Shown here piece after piece: positions 35,211-44,573 of a stretch of DNA of 64,000 nucleotides. The translations under genes were made by a program, and so were the position numbers. The stretch comes from an uncultured Campylobacter sp. (GTDB taxonomy: Bacteria; Campylobacterota; Campylobacteria; Campylobacterales; Campylobacteraceae). How positions within the stretch are numbered: position 1 is the first letter of the stretch; each line of letters begins with the position of its first letter. The stretch spans positions 119,156 to 183,155 of the forward strand of contig NZ_CAUQKJ010000005.1 in NCBI RefSeq assembly GCF_963518785.1, read 5' to 3'. The notes beneath the pieces were generated by a model. It ran no database searches and was not told the origin of the DNA. It saw only the letters and a program-made list of their open reading frames with translations.

Positions 35211-36155
35211 TTATTTATCGTGTCCTTGCAGATACGCGATCGCGCTAAGTGCGGCAACTGCACCGTCGCCTGCCGCGCAAACGACCTGTTTAGGCGCATC
35301 TTGTCTCATATCGCCCGCCGCAAATAACCCGTGTACGCTTGTTTGCATCTTTAAATTTACCGCGACCTGCCCGCCCGGCGTGACGTCGCAGATGAACTTG
35401 CCACTTTCGTCTTTTAGCACCTCATTTCGCACGTCAAGCCCCACGAATACGAAGATCCCCGGCAGCTGCAGCTCGCGCGCAGCGCCGCTTGTTTTATCCT
35501 TGACTACGACGCCAGTTACGCCGCTTGCATCGCCCTTGATCTGCTCTACGAGCGCGTTTGTGATGAGCTCGATATTTTCACTTTCGCGCACCTTTTGCAC
35601 GGTAGAAGGCGCGGCGCGAAACTCATCGCGACGGTGAATCAGATAGACTTTAGAGCAAATTTTAGCTAGATACAGCGACTCCTCTAACGCCGTGTCGCCG
35701 CCGCCGAGGACGGCAACCTCTTTGCCCTTATAAAAAAATCCGTCGCAGGTCGCGCAGGTACTGACGCCGCGACCGAAAAACTCATCCTCGCCCTCTATCC
35801 CCGCGCGGCGCGGAGTAGAGCCCGTAGCTACGATAACGGCACGCGCGCGTCGTGTTTGATCGCCCTCGAGATAGATCGTAAAATTTCCATCGCCGTCTTT
35901 TAAAACGCGCAGCACGCGCACCATCTCATGCTTTAAGCCAAAGCGGAAGCACTGCTCCTGCCAAGGCGCCATAAAGCTCATCCCGTCGGTCACCGCAGCG
36001 ACGCCCGGGTAGTTTTCCATCTCGGAGCTTGAGGTGATCTGCCCGCCGGGCATCCCCATCTCAAACATCACGACGTCCTTTAAACCGCCTCTTGTAGCAT
36101 AAAGCCCCGCCGCTAACCCCGCAGGGCCGCCGCCGATAATTGCTAAATCTAACAT
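35211..36155 (-). CDS. trxB: Thioredoxin reductase
   Basis: 314 residues. FAD-binding GGGPAGLAAG (8-17), redox-active CATC (134-137), NADPH-binding GGGDTALEE and the FAD motif GLFAAGDMRQDA near the C-terminus are complete. It reduces thioredoxin with NADPH. trxA lies 111 bases upstream on the same strand. The ribosome site is GGAG. Full length. Confidence 0.97.
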   Translation of the reverse strand: MLDLAIIGGGPAGLAAGLYATRGGLKDVVMFEMGMPGGQITSSSEMENYPGVAAVTDGMSFMAPWQEQCFRFGLKHEMVRVLRVLKDGDGNFTIYLEGDQTRRARAVIVATGSTPRRAGIEGEDEFFGRGVSTCATCDGFFYKGKEVAVLGGGDTALEESLYLAKICSKVYLIHRRDEFRAAPSTVQKVRESENIELITNALVEQIKGDASGVTGVVVKDKTSGAARELQLPGIFVFVGLDVRNEVLKDESGKFICDVTPGGQVAVNLKMQTSVHGLFAAGDMRQDAPKQVVCAAGDGAVAALSAIAYLQGHDK

Positions 36156-36266
36156 TTTTTCTCCTTAATTATTTTATTAAGTAAAACCGAGAGCGTTAAA
36201 TTTACGAGTTTAATTAATAAAACGATGAGTGGAAGAAGAAAAGGGCGAAAGCCGCCCTTTTAAAAT

Positions 36267-36581
36267 TTACAGAAGCGAGTTTAGCTTGTCGGCTATGATC
36301 TGCTTGGATTGCGCGCCGATGAGCTGAGCTTTTAGCTCGCCGTCTTTGAAAAATAGTATCGTAGGGATCGAGCGGACGCCGAACTGCACCGCAAGATCCT
36401 GCGCTTCGTCGGTATTTACTTTGCAAATTTTAGCCTTGCCCTCGTAATCGTTCGCAAGCTCCTCGATGATCGGGGCGATCATACGGCACGGTCCGCACCA
36501 AGGCGCCCAGAAATCGACTAGCGCGACACCCTCTTTAATAACGTCGAAATTCTCCGAAGTAAGCTCTATATACTTTCCCAT
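36267..36581 (-). CDS. trxA: Thioredoxin
   Basis: 104 residues with the redox motif WCGPC (28-32), cis-Pro SIPTILFFKDGE and the standard thioredoxin length. Cytoplasmic disulfide reductant. It has its own -10 upstream and probably runs into trxB. Confidence 0.97.
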   Translation of the reverse strand: MGKYIELTSENFDVIKEGVALVDFWAPWCGPCRMIAPIIEELANDYEGKAKICKVNTDEAQDLAVQFGVRSIPTILFFKDGELKAQLIGAQSKQIIADKLNSLL

Positions 36582-36610
36582 AATGTTCTCCTTGTGTTAA
36601 AATTCCGCGG

Positions 36611-36616
36611 ATTATA
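36611..36616 (-). promoter_or_regulatory. -10 box of trxA-trxB
   Basis: TATAAT on the minus strand (ACTATAATCC), with a very A/T-rich upstream stretch, about 30 bases before the trxA start. Confidence 0.65.
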
Positions 36617-36651
36617 GTTTATTATCTTAAATAAATAATAAAAATTCTAAT

Positions 36652-36990
36652 TTAAAAAGATATGTTGGCGATAAATTTTATCTGCTTTGGATAAACTTCC
36701 ACGACGTCGATCTGCCACGGCTCGTCCGTATCGCAGCTCATCAGATAAAATTCCGCCGCCTTTAAAATTTTAGCCATCTTGGCGCCCGTCACACGCTCTG
36801 CGGCGTCATAATCGCCGCTCGTAGCTTTTACTTCTACAAAGTGCAAAATCCCGCCCTTACGCGCGATTATATCGATCTCGCCGAAGCGGCAGCGGAAATT
36901 TCGCTTTAAAATTTCAAATCCTTCGCCGCGTAAAAATTCCGACGCACGGTCCTCGCAGGCAAAGCCGAAAATGTATTCTTTTAAGCCCAA
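36652..36990 (-). CDS. YraN/UPF0102 family endonuclease-like protein
   Basis: 112 residues. FRCRFGEIDIIARKGG and LHFVEVKATSG form the E-D...EVK core of UPF0102, a PD-(D/E)XK-like fold thought to be a nuclease. It begins one base after the hom stop region (stop at 36992), so the hom-yraN pair is co-transcribed. Its exact role is not known. Same order as C. jejuni hom-yraN-trxA-trxB. Confidence 0.88.
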   Translation of the reverse strand: MGLKEYIFGFACEDRASEFLRGEGFEILKRNFRCRFGEIDIIARKGGILHFVEVKATSGDYDAAERVTGAKMAKILKAAEFYLMSCDTDEPWQIDVVEVYPKQIKFIANISF

Positions 36991-36991
36991 G

Positions 36992-38260
36992 CTAGCTTTC
37001 GATCCTGATCATAAAAGGCTTTTGCGTAATAAAATTTTCGCCGCCGATCACGCTTATGGCGCGCTTTATGTCCTTCTCACAGCACGTATGCGTCGTGAAA
37101 AACAGCGTCACTTCCTCGTCCGTTTTGAGCTTAGGCTTTTGCAAAAAGCTGTCGATCGAAAGATCGTTTAAGCTCATAATATTCGTAAGCTTCGCGAGCA
37201 CGCCCTTCTCGTCGCGCACGCGCAGCCTGAAATAATACTTCGTGCGGATCTGCTCGCTCGGCAGAATTTGCATAAAATTTTCGCTCGGCAAAATTTTATA
37301 TCCCAGCATCGGATTTTTATTATCGCGCGCAATGTCGATGAGATCGCTTATAACAGCACTTGCCGTAGCGCTTCCGCCGGCGCCAGGGCCGTAATACATA
37401 CTCTCGCCCACACAGTCTCCGTAGATGCTCACGCCGTTCATAACGCCGTCTACTTTTGAGAGCATTTGATCCTTTGAAATGAGCGCGGGATGGACGCGCA
37501 GCTCGACTTTATTATTGCATGCGCGCTTGGCTACCGCAAGCAGCTTGATTATGAAGTCAAATTCGCGCGCGAAATATATATCCTCCTGCGTGATCTCCTC
37601 GATCCCCTCGATTAGGATATCCTCCGGGTCGCCGTGCACGCCGTATGCGATGCTAGCTAAGATCAAGAGCTTATGTGCCGCGTCAAATCCGCCGATATCA
37701 AAGCTAGGATCGGCTTCGGCGTATCCGAGCTCTTGAGCTCGCTTTAGCGCGTCCTCAAATTTCTCATTTTTTTGCATCATATTCGTAAGGATGAAGTTGC
37801 TCGTGCCGTTTATGATGCCGATTATTTTTTCGATACGGTTGGCGCTTAGTCCCTCGCGCAGGGTTTTGATGATCGGAATCCCGCCCGCTACGCTCGCCTC
37901 AAAGCCAAAAGGCGTATCGCCCGCCAAAGCCTGGAGCTTGTAGCGATGATAAGCCAAAAGTGCCTTATTTGCGGTAACGACCGCCTTTTTACGCTTTAAA
38001 ATTTCGCTTACGATCTCATAGGGCTTTTCTACCCCGCCCATAAGCTCTACAAAAACGTCGATGTCGTCGCGCTCGATGATACTTTGCGCGTCGCTGCTAA
38101 GCGGAATTTGCACATCGCGCTTTTTACTCGTATCGCGCACGAGTCCTATTATGGGCTCTATGCTAACGCCCGCGCGCGCAAGAATGATATCTTTGTTTTT
38201 GATCAAAATATTTGCAACTTCACTACCTACGGTACCGACGCCTAAAATCGCTACTTTCAT
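36992..38260 (-). CDS. hom: Homoserine dehydrogenase
   Basis: 422 residues. The NAD(P)-binding loop is ILGVGTVGSEVA; VTANKALLAYH and GIINGTSNFILTNM are the catalytic family segments, and the C-terminal about 80 residues are an ACT regulatory domain (RLRVRDEKGVLAKLTNIM). It makes homoserine from aspartate semialdehyde for threonine and methionine. Its ATG shares a base with the upstream aminotransferase stop. Threonine feedback through ACT is a family inference. Confidence 0.96.
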   Translation of the reverse strand: MKVAILGVGTVGSEVANILIKNKDIILARAGVSIEPIIGLVRDTSKKRDVQIPLSSDAQSIIERDDIDVFVELMGGVEKPYEIVSEILKRKKAVVTANKALLAYHRYKLQALAGDTPFGFEASVAGGIPIIKTLREGLSANRIEKIIGIINGTSNFILTNMMQKNEKFEDALKRAQELGYAEADPSFDIGGFDAAHKLLILASIAYGVHGDPEDILIEGIEEITQEDIYFAREFDFIIKLLAVAKRACNNKVELRVHPALISKDQMLSKVDGVMNGVSIYGDCVGESMYYGPGAGGSATASAVISDLIDIARDNKNPMLGYKILPSENFMQILPSEQIRTKYYFRLRVRDEKGVLAKLTNIMSLNDLSIDSFLQKPKLKTDEEVTLFFTTHTCCEKDIKRAISVIGGENFITQKPFMIRIES

Positions 38261-39465
38261 CAGATCTCTTTCAAATATTTTTTTATATTTCTAGCAGCCT
38301 GGCGGGTCCTGTTTTCGTTTTCGATAAAGGCGATCCGTACATAATCGTCTCCCGCCGCGCCAAAGCCAACGCCCGGGCTTACGGCGACGCGCGCCTTGGT
38401 AAGAAGCTGTTTGGAAAACTCCATACTTCTTAGATGAGCCGCCGCGGGCGGCAATTTCGCCCACGCAAACATCGACGCGCTAGGTTTAGCGATCTGCCAG
38501 CCCGCGTCCGCAAAAGCGTCAATCAAAAAATTCCTACGCTTCTCATAGCTCGCGCGGATCTCCTCTACGCACTCTTGCGGCCCGTCCAGCGCGATCGTGG
38601 CGGCTACTTGTATCGGCGTAAACATACCGTAATCAAACCAAGATTTGATCTTTTTAAGCGCGGCGACGAGCTTTTTATTACCGCTAACAAAACCCACGCG
38701 CCAGCCCGCCATATTGTAGCTTTTAGAGAGCGTGTACGCCTCGACTGCGACGTCCTTTGCGCCCTGAACCTCAAAGATCGACGGCGTTTTGTAATCGTCA
38801 AAAGCGATCTCCGCGTAAGCGATATCGCTGATGATATAAAACCGCTCCTGCCGCGCCATCGCCACGAGCCGCTCGTAGAAGCTCTTTTGCACGACGACGG
38901 TGGTAGGGTTATGCGGGAAATTTACGACGACGTATTTTGGGCGCGGAATACTCTCGTCGAAGGTTTTTTGCAGATCGATGAAAAATTTATTCTCATTAAA
39001 ATTTAAATTTTCATCATAAGCAAGCGGGATTTTAACGACGTTGCCGCCCGCGATGATGAAGGCTTGGGTATGGATCGGATACGCAGGATCGGGCACCACT
39101 GCGACATCGCCCGGATTTACGATCGCGCTAGTTAGATGCACGAAGCCCTCTTTAGAGCCCATCACGGCGACGATCTCGCTTTCCGGATCCAAGATCACGC
39201 CGTATTTCCGCTTATACCAATTCGCGCACGCAAGTCGCAGCTTGTAGATGCCCTGGCTTACGGAGTAACCGTGCGTCTTGTCCTTTTGCGCGCTTTCGCA
39301 AAGCTTGTCGATTATATGCTGCGGCGTCCTGCCGTCGGGATTGCCCATCGAAAAATCGATTATATCCTCGCCGGCTCTGCGTGCAGCCATTTTTATGGCG
39401 TTAACCTCGGCAAAAACGTAATTTGGCAAACGCTCGATTTTTGAAAAACGGATTTCGTCAAACAT
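38260..39465 (-). CDS. Class I/II aminotransferase (alanine/aspartate type)
   Basis: 401 residues. Pyridoxal phosphate lysine is in LSKSYNMAGWRVGF; NFPHNPTT is the Asn-Pro of the active site; SPGVGFG and RIAFIENE hold the substrate Arg. It is the aminotransferase found next to hom in Campylobacter. It may transaminate alanine, aspartate or a related amino acid; the substrate cannot be settled from sequence alone. It overlaps hom by one base. Upstream is a 523-base gene-free gap. Confidence 0.9.
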   Translation of the reverse strand: MFDEIRFSKIERLPNYVFAEVNAIKMAARRAGEDIIDFSMGNPDGRTPQHIIDKLCESAQKDKTHGYSVSQGIYKLRLACANWYKRKYGVILDPESEIVAVMGSKEGFVHLTSAIVNPGDVAVVPDPAYPIHTQAFIIAGGNVVKIPLAYDENLNFNENKFFIDLQKTFDESIPRPKYVVVNFPHNPTTVVVQKSFYERLVAMARQERFYIISDIAYAEIAFDDYKTPSIFEVQGAKDVAVEAYTLSKSYNMAGWRVGFVSGNKKLVAALKKIKSWFDYGMFTPIQVAATIALDGPQECVEEIRASYEKRRNFLIDAFADAGWQIAKPSASMFAWAKLPPAAAHLRSMEFSKQLLTKARVAVSPGVGFGAAGDDYVRIAFIENENRTRQAARNIKKYLKEI

Positions 39466-39988
39466 CTCAAACCTCTTATCTTAAAGTAATTTTCAAACCC
39501 TATTTGATATTTCGCGCCTTAAACGCCGCGATCTGCACGTACCGCACGGAGACTAAAATTTCAAGTCCTAGCAGCGATGCGGCGGCGCTTTTATATCGCT
39601 AAGGCGTTTAAAACCCTTGCCTCGCTAAAATTTAAAACCGCGGGGGCGCGGAGGCGTTGATCGTTTAAATTTATCGCGTCGCGACACTTTGCGCGACATT
39701 TAAATTTACATCCGATCGAAACGACCGAGACCTCCGTTTTGCAGGGCACCATGGACGGCGCCTCTTAAATTTAGCGCTCTACCGCAAGTGCCCGCACCGC
39801 TTAAAATTTTATCGCACCGCTAATTTTACCTGCGCCGCTTAAAATTCTATCCAAGGCGGCATAGTTCAAAACCCTCTAAATTTACGCTCGTGAGTTTATT
39901 TTAAGTCGCACTCGCCACAGAGAGCCGAAATTCTATCCTCGGCGGCGGCGCAGTCCTACGAGCGAAGAGCCACGCGAGAGCGAGGATT
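39466..39988. other. Gene-free gap (523 bp) where C. jejuni has a periplasmic protein gene
   Basis: No plausible gene. Many AAATTT-type words alternate with GC-rich words. In C. jejuni a hypothetical periplasmic protein gene lies between the aminotransferase and the RodZ-like gene; here only filler remains, which suggests decay or replacement. Confidence 0.5.
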
Positions 39989-41005
39989 TTACCACTTTTT
40001 GCCCTTGTTTAGACGCAGAAACTCATCGGCTGAAATTTTAGTGATATTGCCATCTTTGACGTGGAATTTTTGAGTGTTTCTTTCGCTGAAAGTTACGTTG
40101 CCATCGGCTTTACCGAGCTCAAACATCCCGTGACCGGTAGAGATTAGCAGCTCCTCATCTCCTTGTGAAGCGACGACGTAAGGGGCATTGATGACCATCT
40201 CGCGCTTCTTGCCACTTTTTAGATCGATGATACCGATCCACATTTTGCCGCGCGGATTAAGCACGATATCTTTGCTGGGCGCAGGTGCGCTTTGCGTGGC
40301 GTTTTCGTCGGTGGAATTTTCCTCCGTTTTGGCACTCGCGCGCTCGATCCTGATAGAGCGATCCAGCGCGTTTAGCGAGCTTAAATTTTCATCCGCAGCA
40401 GCTTCTGCATTGATATCCGATTTTAGTGCGAATTTTTCATCTGTAGTGTTGTGCGAAACGACGTCGATACCGATATTTTCAAGCTTTTTTTGAGTGTTAT
40501 TTACGATCGGGGCGTCCGAGTAGGTGGTTTTGTTTTGTTCCCATAAAAGCGAACCCAAAAATTCGCCGAAGCTTTTATAAAGTCCGAAATAAAAGATTGC
40601 ACCTATGATTAATACCATTGCAAGCAGCCATAAAAGCCAGCTGCCGCTTTTGTTAGGGCTGACCCTTTGACCATAGACCTGCTCGACTTTAGCTTTTTTA
40701 ACCGGCGCAAAGCTCTCCTTCGCGACCTCAAACTCGCTAAGCCAGTCCGATAGATCCAGCCCGAACTCGCGCTCTAAAATTTTAATGTAGCCCCTAACAT
40801 TAAAATTTGCTAGTTTCTCGAAGTCTTTATTTATGATGTATTCTAAATTTTGCGCGTCGATGCGCGTCGTGCGCGCTATCTCGATCAGATCCATAGATTT
40901 TAATTTATCTAGATCGCTGCTTTTTGGCTGCTGCGTTTGCTCCGGCTTCTCGGTTTGTTCCGCCCGCTCGTCCGTATTATTTAACTTCTCTTCTATTTCT
41001 TCCAT
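39989..41005 (-). CDS. RodZ-like membrane protein with cytoplasmic helical domain
   Basis: 338 residues. An acidic N-terminal tail (about 1-30) leads to a helical domain (about 35-95, LIEIARTTRIDAQNLEYIIN) resembling the HTH/RodZ-like domain that binds cytoskeletal proteins. One membrane helix (about 120-143, WLLWLLAMVLIIGAIFYFGLY) follows, then a periplasmic region with a low-complexity Asn/Ser/Thr linker and an all-beta C-terminal part (about 245-338). Function is inferred: a role in cell shape or envelope assembly. Its start overlaps the rlmB stop by 29 bases. Confidence 0.75.
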   Translation of the reverse strand: MEEIEEKLNNTDERAEQTEKPEQTQQPKSSDLDKLKSMDLIEIARTTRIDAQNLEYIINKDFEKLANFNVRGYIKILEREFGLDLSDWLSEFEVAKESFAPVKKAKVEQVYGQRVSPNKSGSWLLWLLAMVLIIGAIFYFGLYKSFGEFLGSLLWEQNKTTYSDAPIVNNTQKKLENIGIDVVSHNTTDEKFALKSDINAEAAADENLSSLNALDRSIRIERASAKTEENSTDENATQSAPAPSKDIVLNPRGKMWIGIIDLKSGKKREMVINAPYVVASQGDEELLISTGHGMFELGKADGNVTFSERNTQKFHVKDGNITKISADEFLRLNKGKKW

Positions 41006-41678
41006 TTAAAATTCCATCGCATAGTATCGCAAATGCCGCGCTTACGTTAAGCGAGTCCCAGCCTTCGCGCATCTTTATCGATACCGCGCAGTCGCATTTT
41101 TTAAGCGCCCTGCCAGGTATCCCCTCTTCTTCGTTCCCCATTACGAGTGCGTTTTTCGCGCCGAGCTCTAACTCCTTAAAGTTCGTCCCGTCCGCACTCG
41201 CGGCGTAAATTTCAAAGCGGCTTTGTTTAAGCTCGTTTATCACGCTAAGCCCGTCCGAGACCTTAACGACGTTTAGCTCATACGCCGCACCCGAGCTTGC
41301 GCGCACTACGCCAGCCATATTTAGATTATTTGCGACGACGATCACGCTGTTCGCGCCCAAAGCATAGGCGCTACGCATTATCGCGCCGATGTTTCCGACA
41401 TCGGTAAGCCCGTAAAGGATCGGCACAAATTTATCGTCTTTGACGCTAGCCAGATCGCCGAAGCTAAACTCCTCCACCTCGGCTAAAAAGCCTTGATGGT
41501 TGCCGCCGCGAGCGAGGGCTTGAGCTTTTTTCGCATCGGCGCGCTCGATCTTTACGCCGGTCGCGGCGATCTTTTTAAAAATTTCTTTCTCGCACTCCTT
41601 TGCAAGGATGATGCGGATAAATTTCCGCGGATGCCGGTTTAAAAGGTGCAAAAACAGCTGCTTGCCGTAAATAATCAT
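40977..41678 (-). CDS. rlmB: SpoU-family 23S rRNA 2'-O-methyltransferase (RlmB-like)
   Basis: 233 residues with the SpoU/TrmH trefoil-knot motifs: NIGAIMRSAYALGANSV, LVMGNEEEGIP and SIKMREGWDSLNVSAAFAI. A substrate-binding domain lies at the N-terminus. By family it methylates G2251 of 23S rRNA. It sits just before rsmI and a RodZ-like gene, as in C. jejuni. Confidence 0.9.
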   Translation of the reverse strand: MIIYGKQLFLHLLNRHPRKFIRIILAKECEKEIFKKIAATGVKIERADAKKAQALARGGNHQGFLAEVEEFSFGDLASVKDDKFVPILYGLTDVGNIGAIMRSAYALGANSVIVVANNLNMAGVVRASSGAAYELNVVKVSDGLSVINELKQSRFEIYAASADGTNFKELELGAKNALVMGNEEEGIPGRALKKCDCAVSIKMREGWDSLNVSAAFAILCDGILNGRNRREVK

Positions 41679-41713
41679 TTTGAGATTTTAGCGAAAAACG
41701 GTTAAAATATGAC

Positions 41714-42529
41714 TTAGCGTATCAAATTTTTATATATTTCTTTGGCGGGTTCGCCGCTGATTTTTGAGAGCAGTTTCGCTTTTATTTTCGGCGCGATCTC
41801 AAGCGAGAGAATATCTTCCTGCGTGATTTTTTCAAAGCTTTTCTCGCCTGCGCCGTCAATCACGACGCACCATTCGCCGTTTAAATTTGCACTTTTTAGC
41901 TTCAGCAAGAGCTCTGCGGCGCTACCGAAAAATTTGGTTTCAAATTTTTTCGTGGCTTCCTTAATCGCAAAAATTTTGCGCTGCGCATCGATCCCAGCGA
42001 TCTGCTCTATTAGCTTTACCACACGCTTTGGGGATTCATATAGTACGCACGGATAGGGGCTTTGCATTAAATTTAGAATCTGAGCTTTACGCTGCGCGCC
42101 GTCATTGTTCAAAAAGCCTAAAAAGCTAAATTCTTTCTCCACCAGTCCGCTTGCGGCGGCTGCGAGCAGCAGAGCGTTTGCACCGCTAAGCACCTCGTAG
42201 GTTATGCTACTTCGTTGCGCAAATTTTACGAGCGCAATTCCCGGATCGCTGATGCAGGGCATGCCCGCATCGCTTACGTATGCGCAAACTTTTTCGCGCA
42301 GAAGCGACGGATTAAAGCCCGCGAAAAACTCCGCTTCGTTGTGCGTGTGCAGCGAGTAAAACTGTGAAATTTTAAATGAAATTTGAAATTTATCGGATAA
42401 TAAGTTTAGAAGTTTTTTTGAAACCCTCGTATCCTCGCAGATTAGGATTTCGCAGCTTTGCAATACCTCAAGCGCGCGGCTCGAGATATCGCTTAGATTT
42501 CCTATCGGCGTAGGAATGAGATATAGCAA
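41714..42529 (-). CDS. rsmI: 16S rRNA (cytidine-1402-2'-O)-methyltransferase
   Basis: 271 residues. MLYLIPTPIGNLSDISSRA, ICEDTRVSKKLL, YVSDAGMPCISDPG and LYESPKRVVKLI are family motifs; the fold is the tetrapyrrole methylase type. It modifies C1402 in the decoding centre. Its start lies directly beside the rpmE stop (42530), so the pair is translationally close. Confidence 0.96.
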   Translation of the reverse strand: MLYLIPTPIGNLSDISSRALEVLQSCEILICEDTRVSKKLLNLLSDKFQISFKISQFYSLHTHNEAEFFAGFNPSLLREKVCAYVSDAGMPCISDPGIALVKFAQRSSITYEVLSGANALLLAAAASGLVEKEFSFLGFLNNDGAQRKAQILNLMQSPYPCVLYESPKRVVKLIEQIAGIDAQRKIFAIKEATKKFETKFFGSAAELLLKLKSANLNGEWCVVIDGAGEKSFEKITQEDILSLEIAPKIKAKLLSKISGEPAKEIYKNLIR

Positions 42530-42730
42530 CTATTTCATTCCGTATTTTTGCTTAAATTTCTCGACGCGGCCCGCGCTATCTACGATCTTCTCGCTGCCGG
42601 TGAAAAACGGATGGCATTTGGAGCAGATGTCGACGCGGATTTCAGGCTTGTTCGAGCGCGTTTTAAAAGTGTTTCCGCAAGCGCAGGTAACGGTCGTTTC
42701 GACAAAGTTCGGATGGATATCTTTTTTCAT
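42530..42730 (-). CDS. rpmE: 50S ribosomal protein L31 (zinc-ribbon form)
   Basis: 66 residues with CAC and CSKC, the four-cysteine zinc-binding C+ form. MKKDIHPNFVETTVTCACG is the usual start. It lies at the head of rsmI. A -10 box lies at 42765-42770. Confidence 0.97.
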   Translation of the reverse strand: MKKDIHPNFVETTVTCACGNTFKTRSNKPEIRVDICSKCHPFFTGSEKIVDSAGRVEKFKQKYGMK

Positions 42731-43057
42731 TTTTGATCCTTTTTGATGATTTTAAAAGGCAGCGATTATACAACTTTTTTATCTAAAAAGCAAATTTAAA
42801 GGGTTTTAAAAACTCTCGGCAAAGCGCTGATTTTCTTTTTGAACATGCTTTTTGGGTGCGAAAATTTTAAAATTTAGCCCGCTTGCGGGTAAAATTTATT
42901 TCACCGCGGCGTGCACAATACAGCGCGTAAAGATGTGCCGCGGCAAATACGCGTCGCGCGTCAAGCCGCAGATAAACATAGCGGATCGCGCAGAGCAAAT
43001 TTTAAATTCCAAAATTTAAAGCGCACGACTTTTCAAATTTTAAAATTTGCCGAGCGC
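42731..43057. other. Intergenic region with rpmE promoter and AAATTT filler
   Basis: Apart from the rpmE promoter near 42765, 42780-43057 holds no gene. It contains two AAATTTTAAAATTT cores near 42865 and 43038, the latter just after the rsmE stop. Confidence 0.5.
42765..42770 (-). promoter_or_regulatory. -10 box of rpmE-rsmI
   Basis: TGTATAAT on the minus strand, 35 bases before rpmE, with a run of A/T upstream. Confidence 0.65.
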
Positions 43058-43717
43058 TTAAAAGATCAGCTTCGCGCAAGTTGCGATCAGCGCGGTGTTT
43101 GAGCGCAAAATATATGGACTATTAAGCGCATAGGCGTTTTTAAATTTCTCCCTTTCGCGCGGCGAAAATCCGCCCTCCGGGCCAACAAACGCGATCTCGT
43201 CGTCGCCGAAAATATCGATGTTCTTGCCGCCAAAATCGATCAGGCTTACGTTTTCATATCTTTGCGCTAGCTCGTCAGAGCTGCTCAAAACCTCGATCTG
43301 CATGATGGAATTTCGCCCGCATTGTTGAGACGAGTTGATCAAAATCCGCTCCATCCTCTGCAGATCGAGCCGCACGTTTGTCTGCGACAGATCGGCATAG
43401 ACCAAAACAAGCCGCCCGACGCCCATCTCGTTTAGCGCAGGCAGGCTCTTTTCGATCACGGCGCTCTCGACGACCGCCCAAGCGACGCGAAAATCGTGGC
43501 TCAGCGTAAAAACCGAGCTTTTAAAAACCAAATTTAAAGCCGCACCTTTGCGCGAAATTTCGGCGATCTCATATAGATAACTCGCCCCGTCCTTTAGATT
43601 TCGCACGTCTATGCGCTCGCCCGCCCTTACTCGCCTCGCCTTTAGGTGCAAAAACTGATCATTCTGCAAAACTAGGCTCTGTTCGCCTGCAAACTTATCG
43701 TAAAAATATACCATCAA
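43058..43717 (-). CDS. rsmE: 16S rRNA (uracil-1498-N3)-methyltransferase
   Basis: 219 residues. A PUA-like N-terminal domain is followed by a SPOUT knot with VGPEGGFSPRERE and YILRSNTALIATCAKL. It methylates U1498 in 16S rRNA. Its start overlaps the upstream membrane-protein stop by 4 bases. Same order as in C. jejuni. Confidence 0.93.
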   Translation of the reverse strand: MMVYFYDKFAGEQSLVLQNDQFLHLKARRVRAGERIDVRNLKDGASYLYEIAEISRKGAALNLVFKSSVFTLSHDFRVAWAVVESAVIEKSLPALNEMGVGRLVLVYADLSQTNVRLDLQRMERILINSSQQCGRNSIMQIEVLSSSDELAQRYENVSLIDFGGKNIDIFGDDEIAFVGPEGGFSPREREKFKNAYALNSPYILRSNTALIATCAKLIF

Positions 43718-44196
43718 ATAATACTTGCTATCAAAATTATCGCTAAGCTTAGCCCCAAAATCACCCGCATTTTGCGCTGATACGGCGCAAAGTTTTGGCT
43801 CAGATACGCGATTTTTAGCCGCTTGTAAGACGCCGCGCTAAGTATGATCATCGCTAGCGCTGCGGCCGCCATGAAATAAATTCTAAAGCTCAAATCGAAG
43901 CGCAGCACCGGTAACATCACGCTTCCGCTGATTATCAGCGCCGCGATGCACGAATAATAGATCGGCAAAAACAGCCTGATGCGCCTAAGAAATCTAAGCC
44001 CCGATCTGCTCTTTTGCTTTAAATTTTCAGCTTGCGGTGCGGAGACGGCAGAATTTAAAGCCTTGCCGCGAGGGCGAAATTCCGCCGCTGCGTCTATTTT
44101 AAGCTGGGTAAAGATCAGATAAATTACCGTTAAAATCGCCGTAGCTAGCGCGAAAAACTTATGAAAACCCAGGGCGCTTTGATACATATAATCCAT
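43714..44196 (-). CDS. Small membrane protein with a short insert
   Basis: 160 residues with about four hydrophobic segments: FHKFFALATAILTVIYLIF, LFLPIYYSCIAALIISGSVM, FRIYFMAAAALAMIILSA and MRVILGLSLAIILIASII. It is a conserved Campylobacter-type membrane protein of unknown function beside rsmE. Residues about 35-65 (bases about 44000-44095) are polar and low-complexity (KALNSAVSAPQAENLKQKS) and probably form an added loop after the first helix. It overlaps rsmE by 4 bases. Confidence 0.75.
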   Translation of the reverse strand: MDYMYQSALGFHKFFALATAILTVIYLIFTQLKIDAAAEFRPRGKALNSAVSAPQAENLKQKSRSGLRFLRRIRLFLPIYYSCIAALIISGSVMLPVLRFDLSFRIYFMAAAALAMIILSAASYKRLKIAYLSQNFAPYQRKMRVILGLSLAIILIASII

Positions 44197-44573
44197 TATT
44201 TCCGCCGGGAGGTTAAATCTGCAGGATAAAATTTTGCGCGGCTAGAGCCGAAACGACCGAATTTCAGCGCAAATTTTTTCGGCGCGAGATAAAGCAGATC
44301 GGCTCCGCACCTTTGAAATTTTAAAAACTCTTCAAAGCGGCTGCGGCTATTTGTTGCGTCAAAATTTACTGCGCGCTCTCTCAACTCCGGTTTCGCGCCG
44401 TATTTCTTGCGCCAAGAATGAAATTTCACAGTTAGAGCTTTATAAAATTTAAAATTTTTCTGCGCAGATCGCACGGGTAAGAAGAACGCTAAAATCGCGC
44501 TTATACGCCGCATACGAACCACGCAAATTTTAAAAATTTTCAAATTTAGCCGCCGATTTTTCAACGCTCCGTC
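44197..44573. other. Gap between membrane-protein gene and lipoprotein gene
   Basis: The one open frame here (44196-44564, minus) codes a very basic peptide made of repeated KF/RF words, which is what AAATTT filler gives when translated; it has no signal or family features. C. jejuni has a haem-binding lipoprotein gene near here. I treat the stretch as non-coding. Confidence 0.5.

Noticed and set aside
36214..36426. 70-residue minus-strand open frame overlapping trxA
   Set aside because: Out-of-frame shadow of trxA.
44196..44564. 122-residue minus-strand open frame
   Set aside because: Very basic, made of KF/RF words that arise from translating AAATTT filler; no family features or ribosome site; overlaps the neighbour only by chance.
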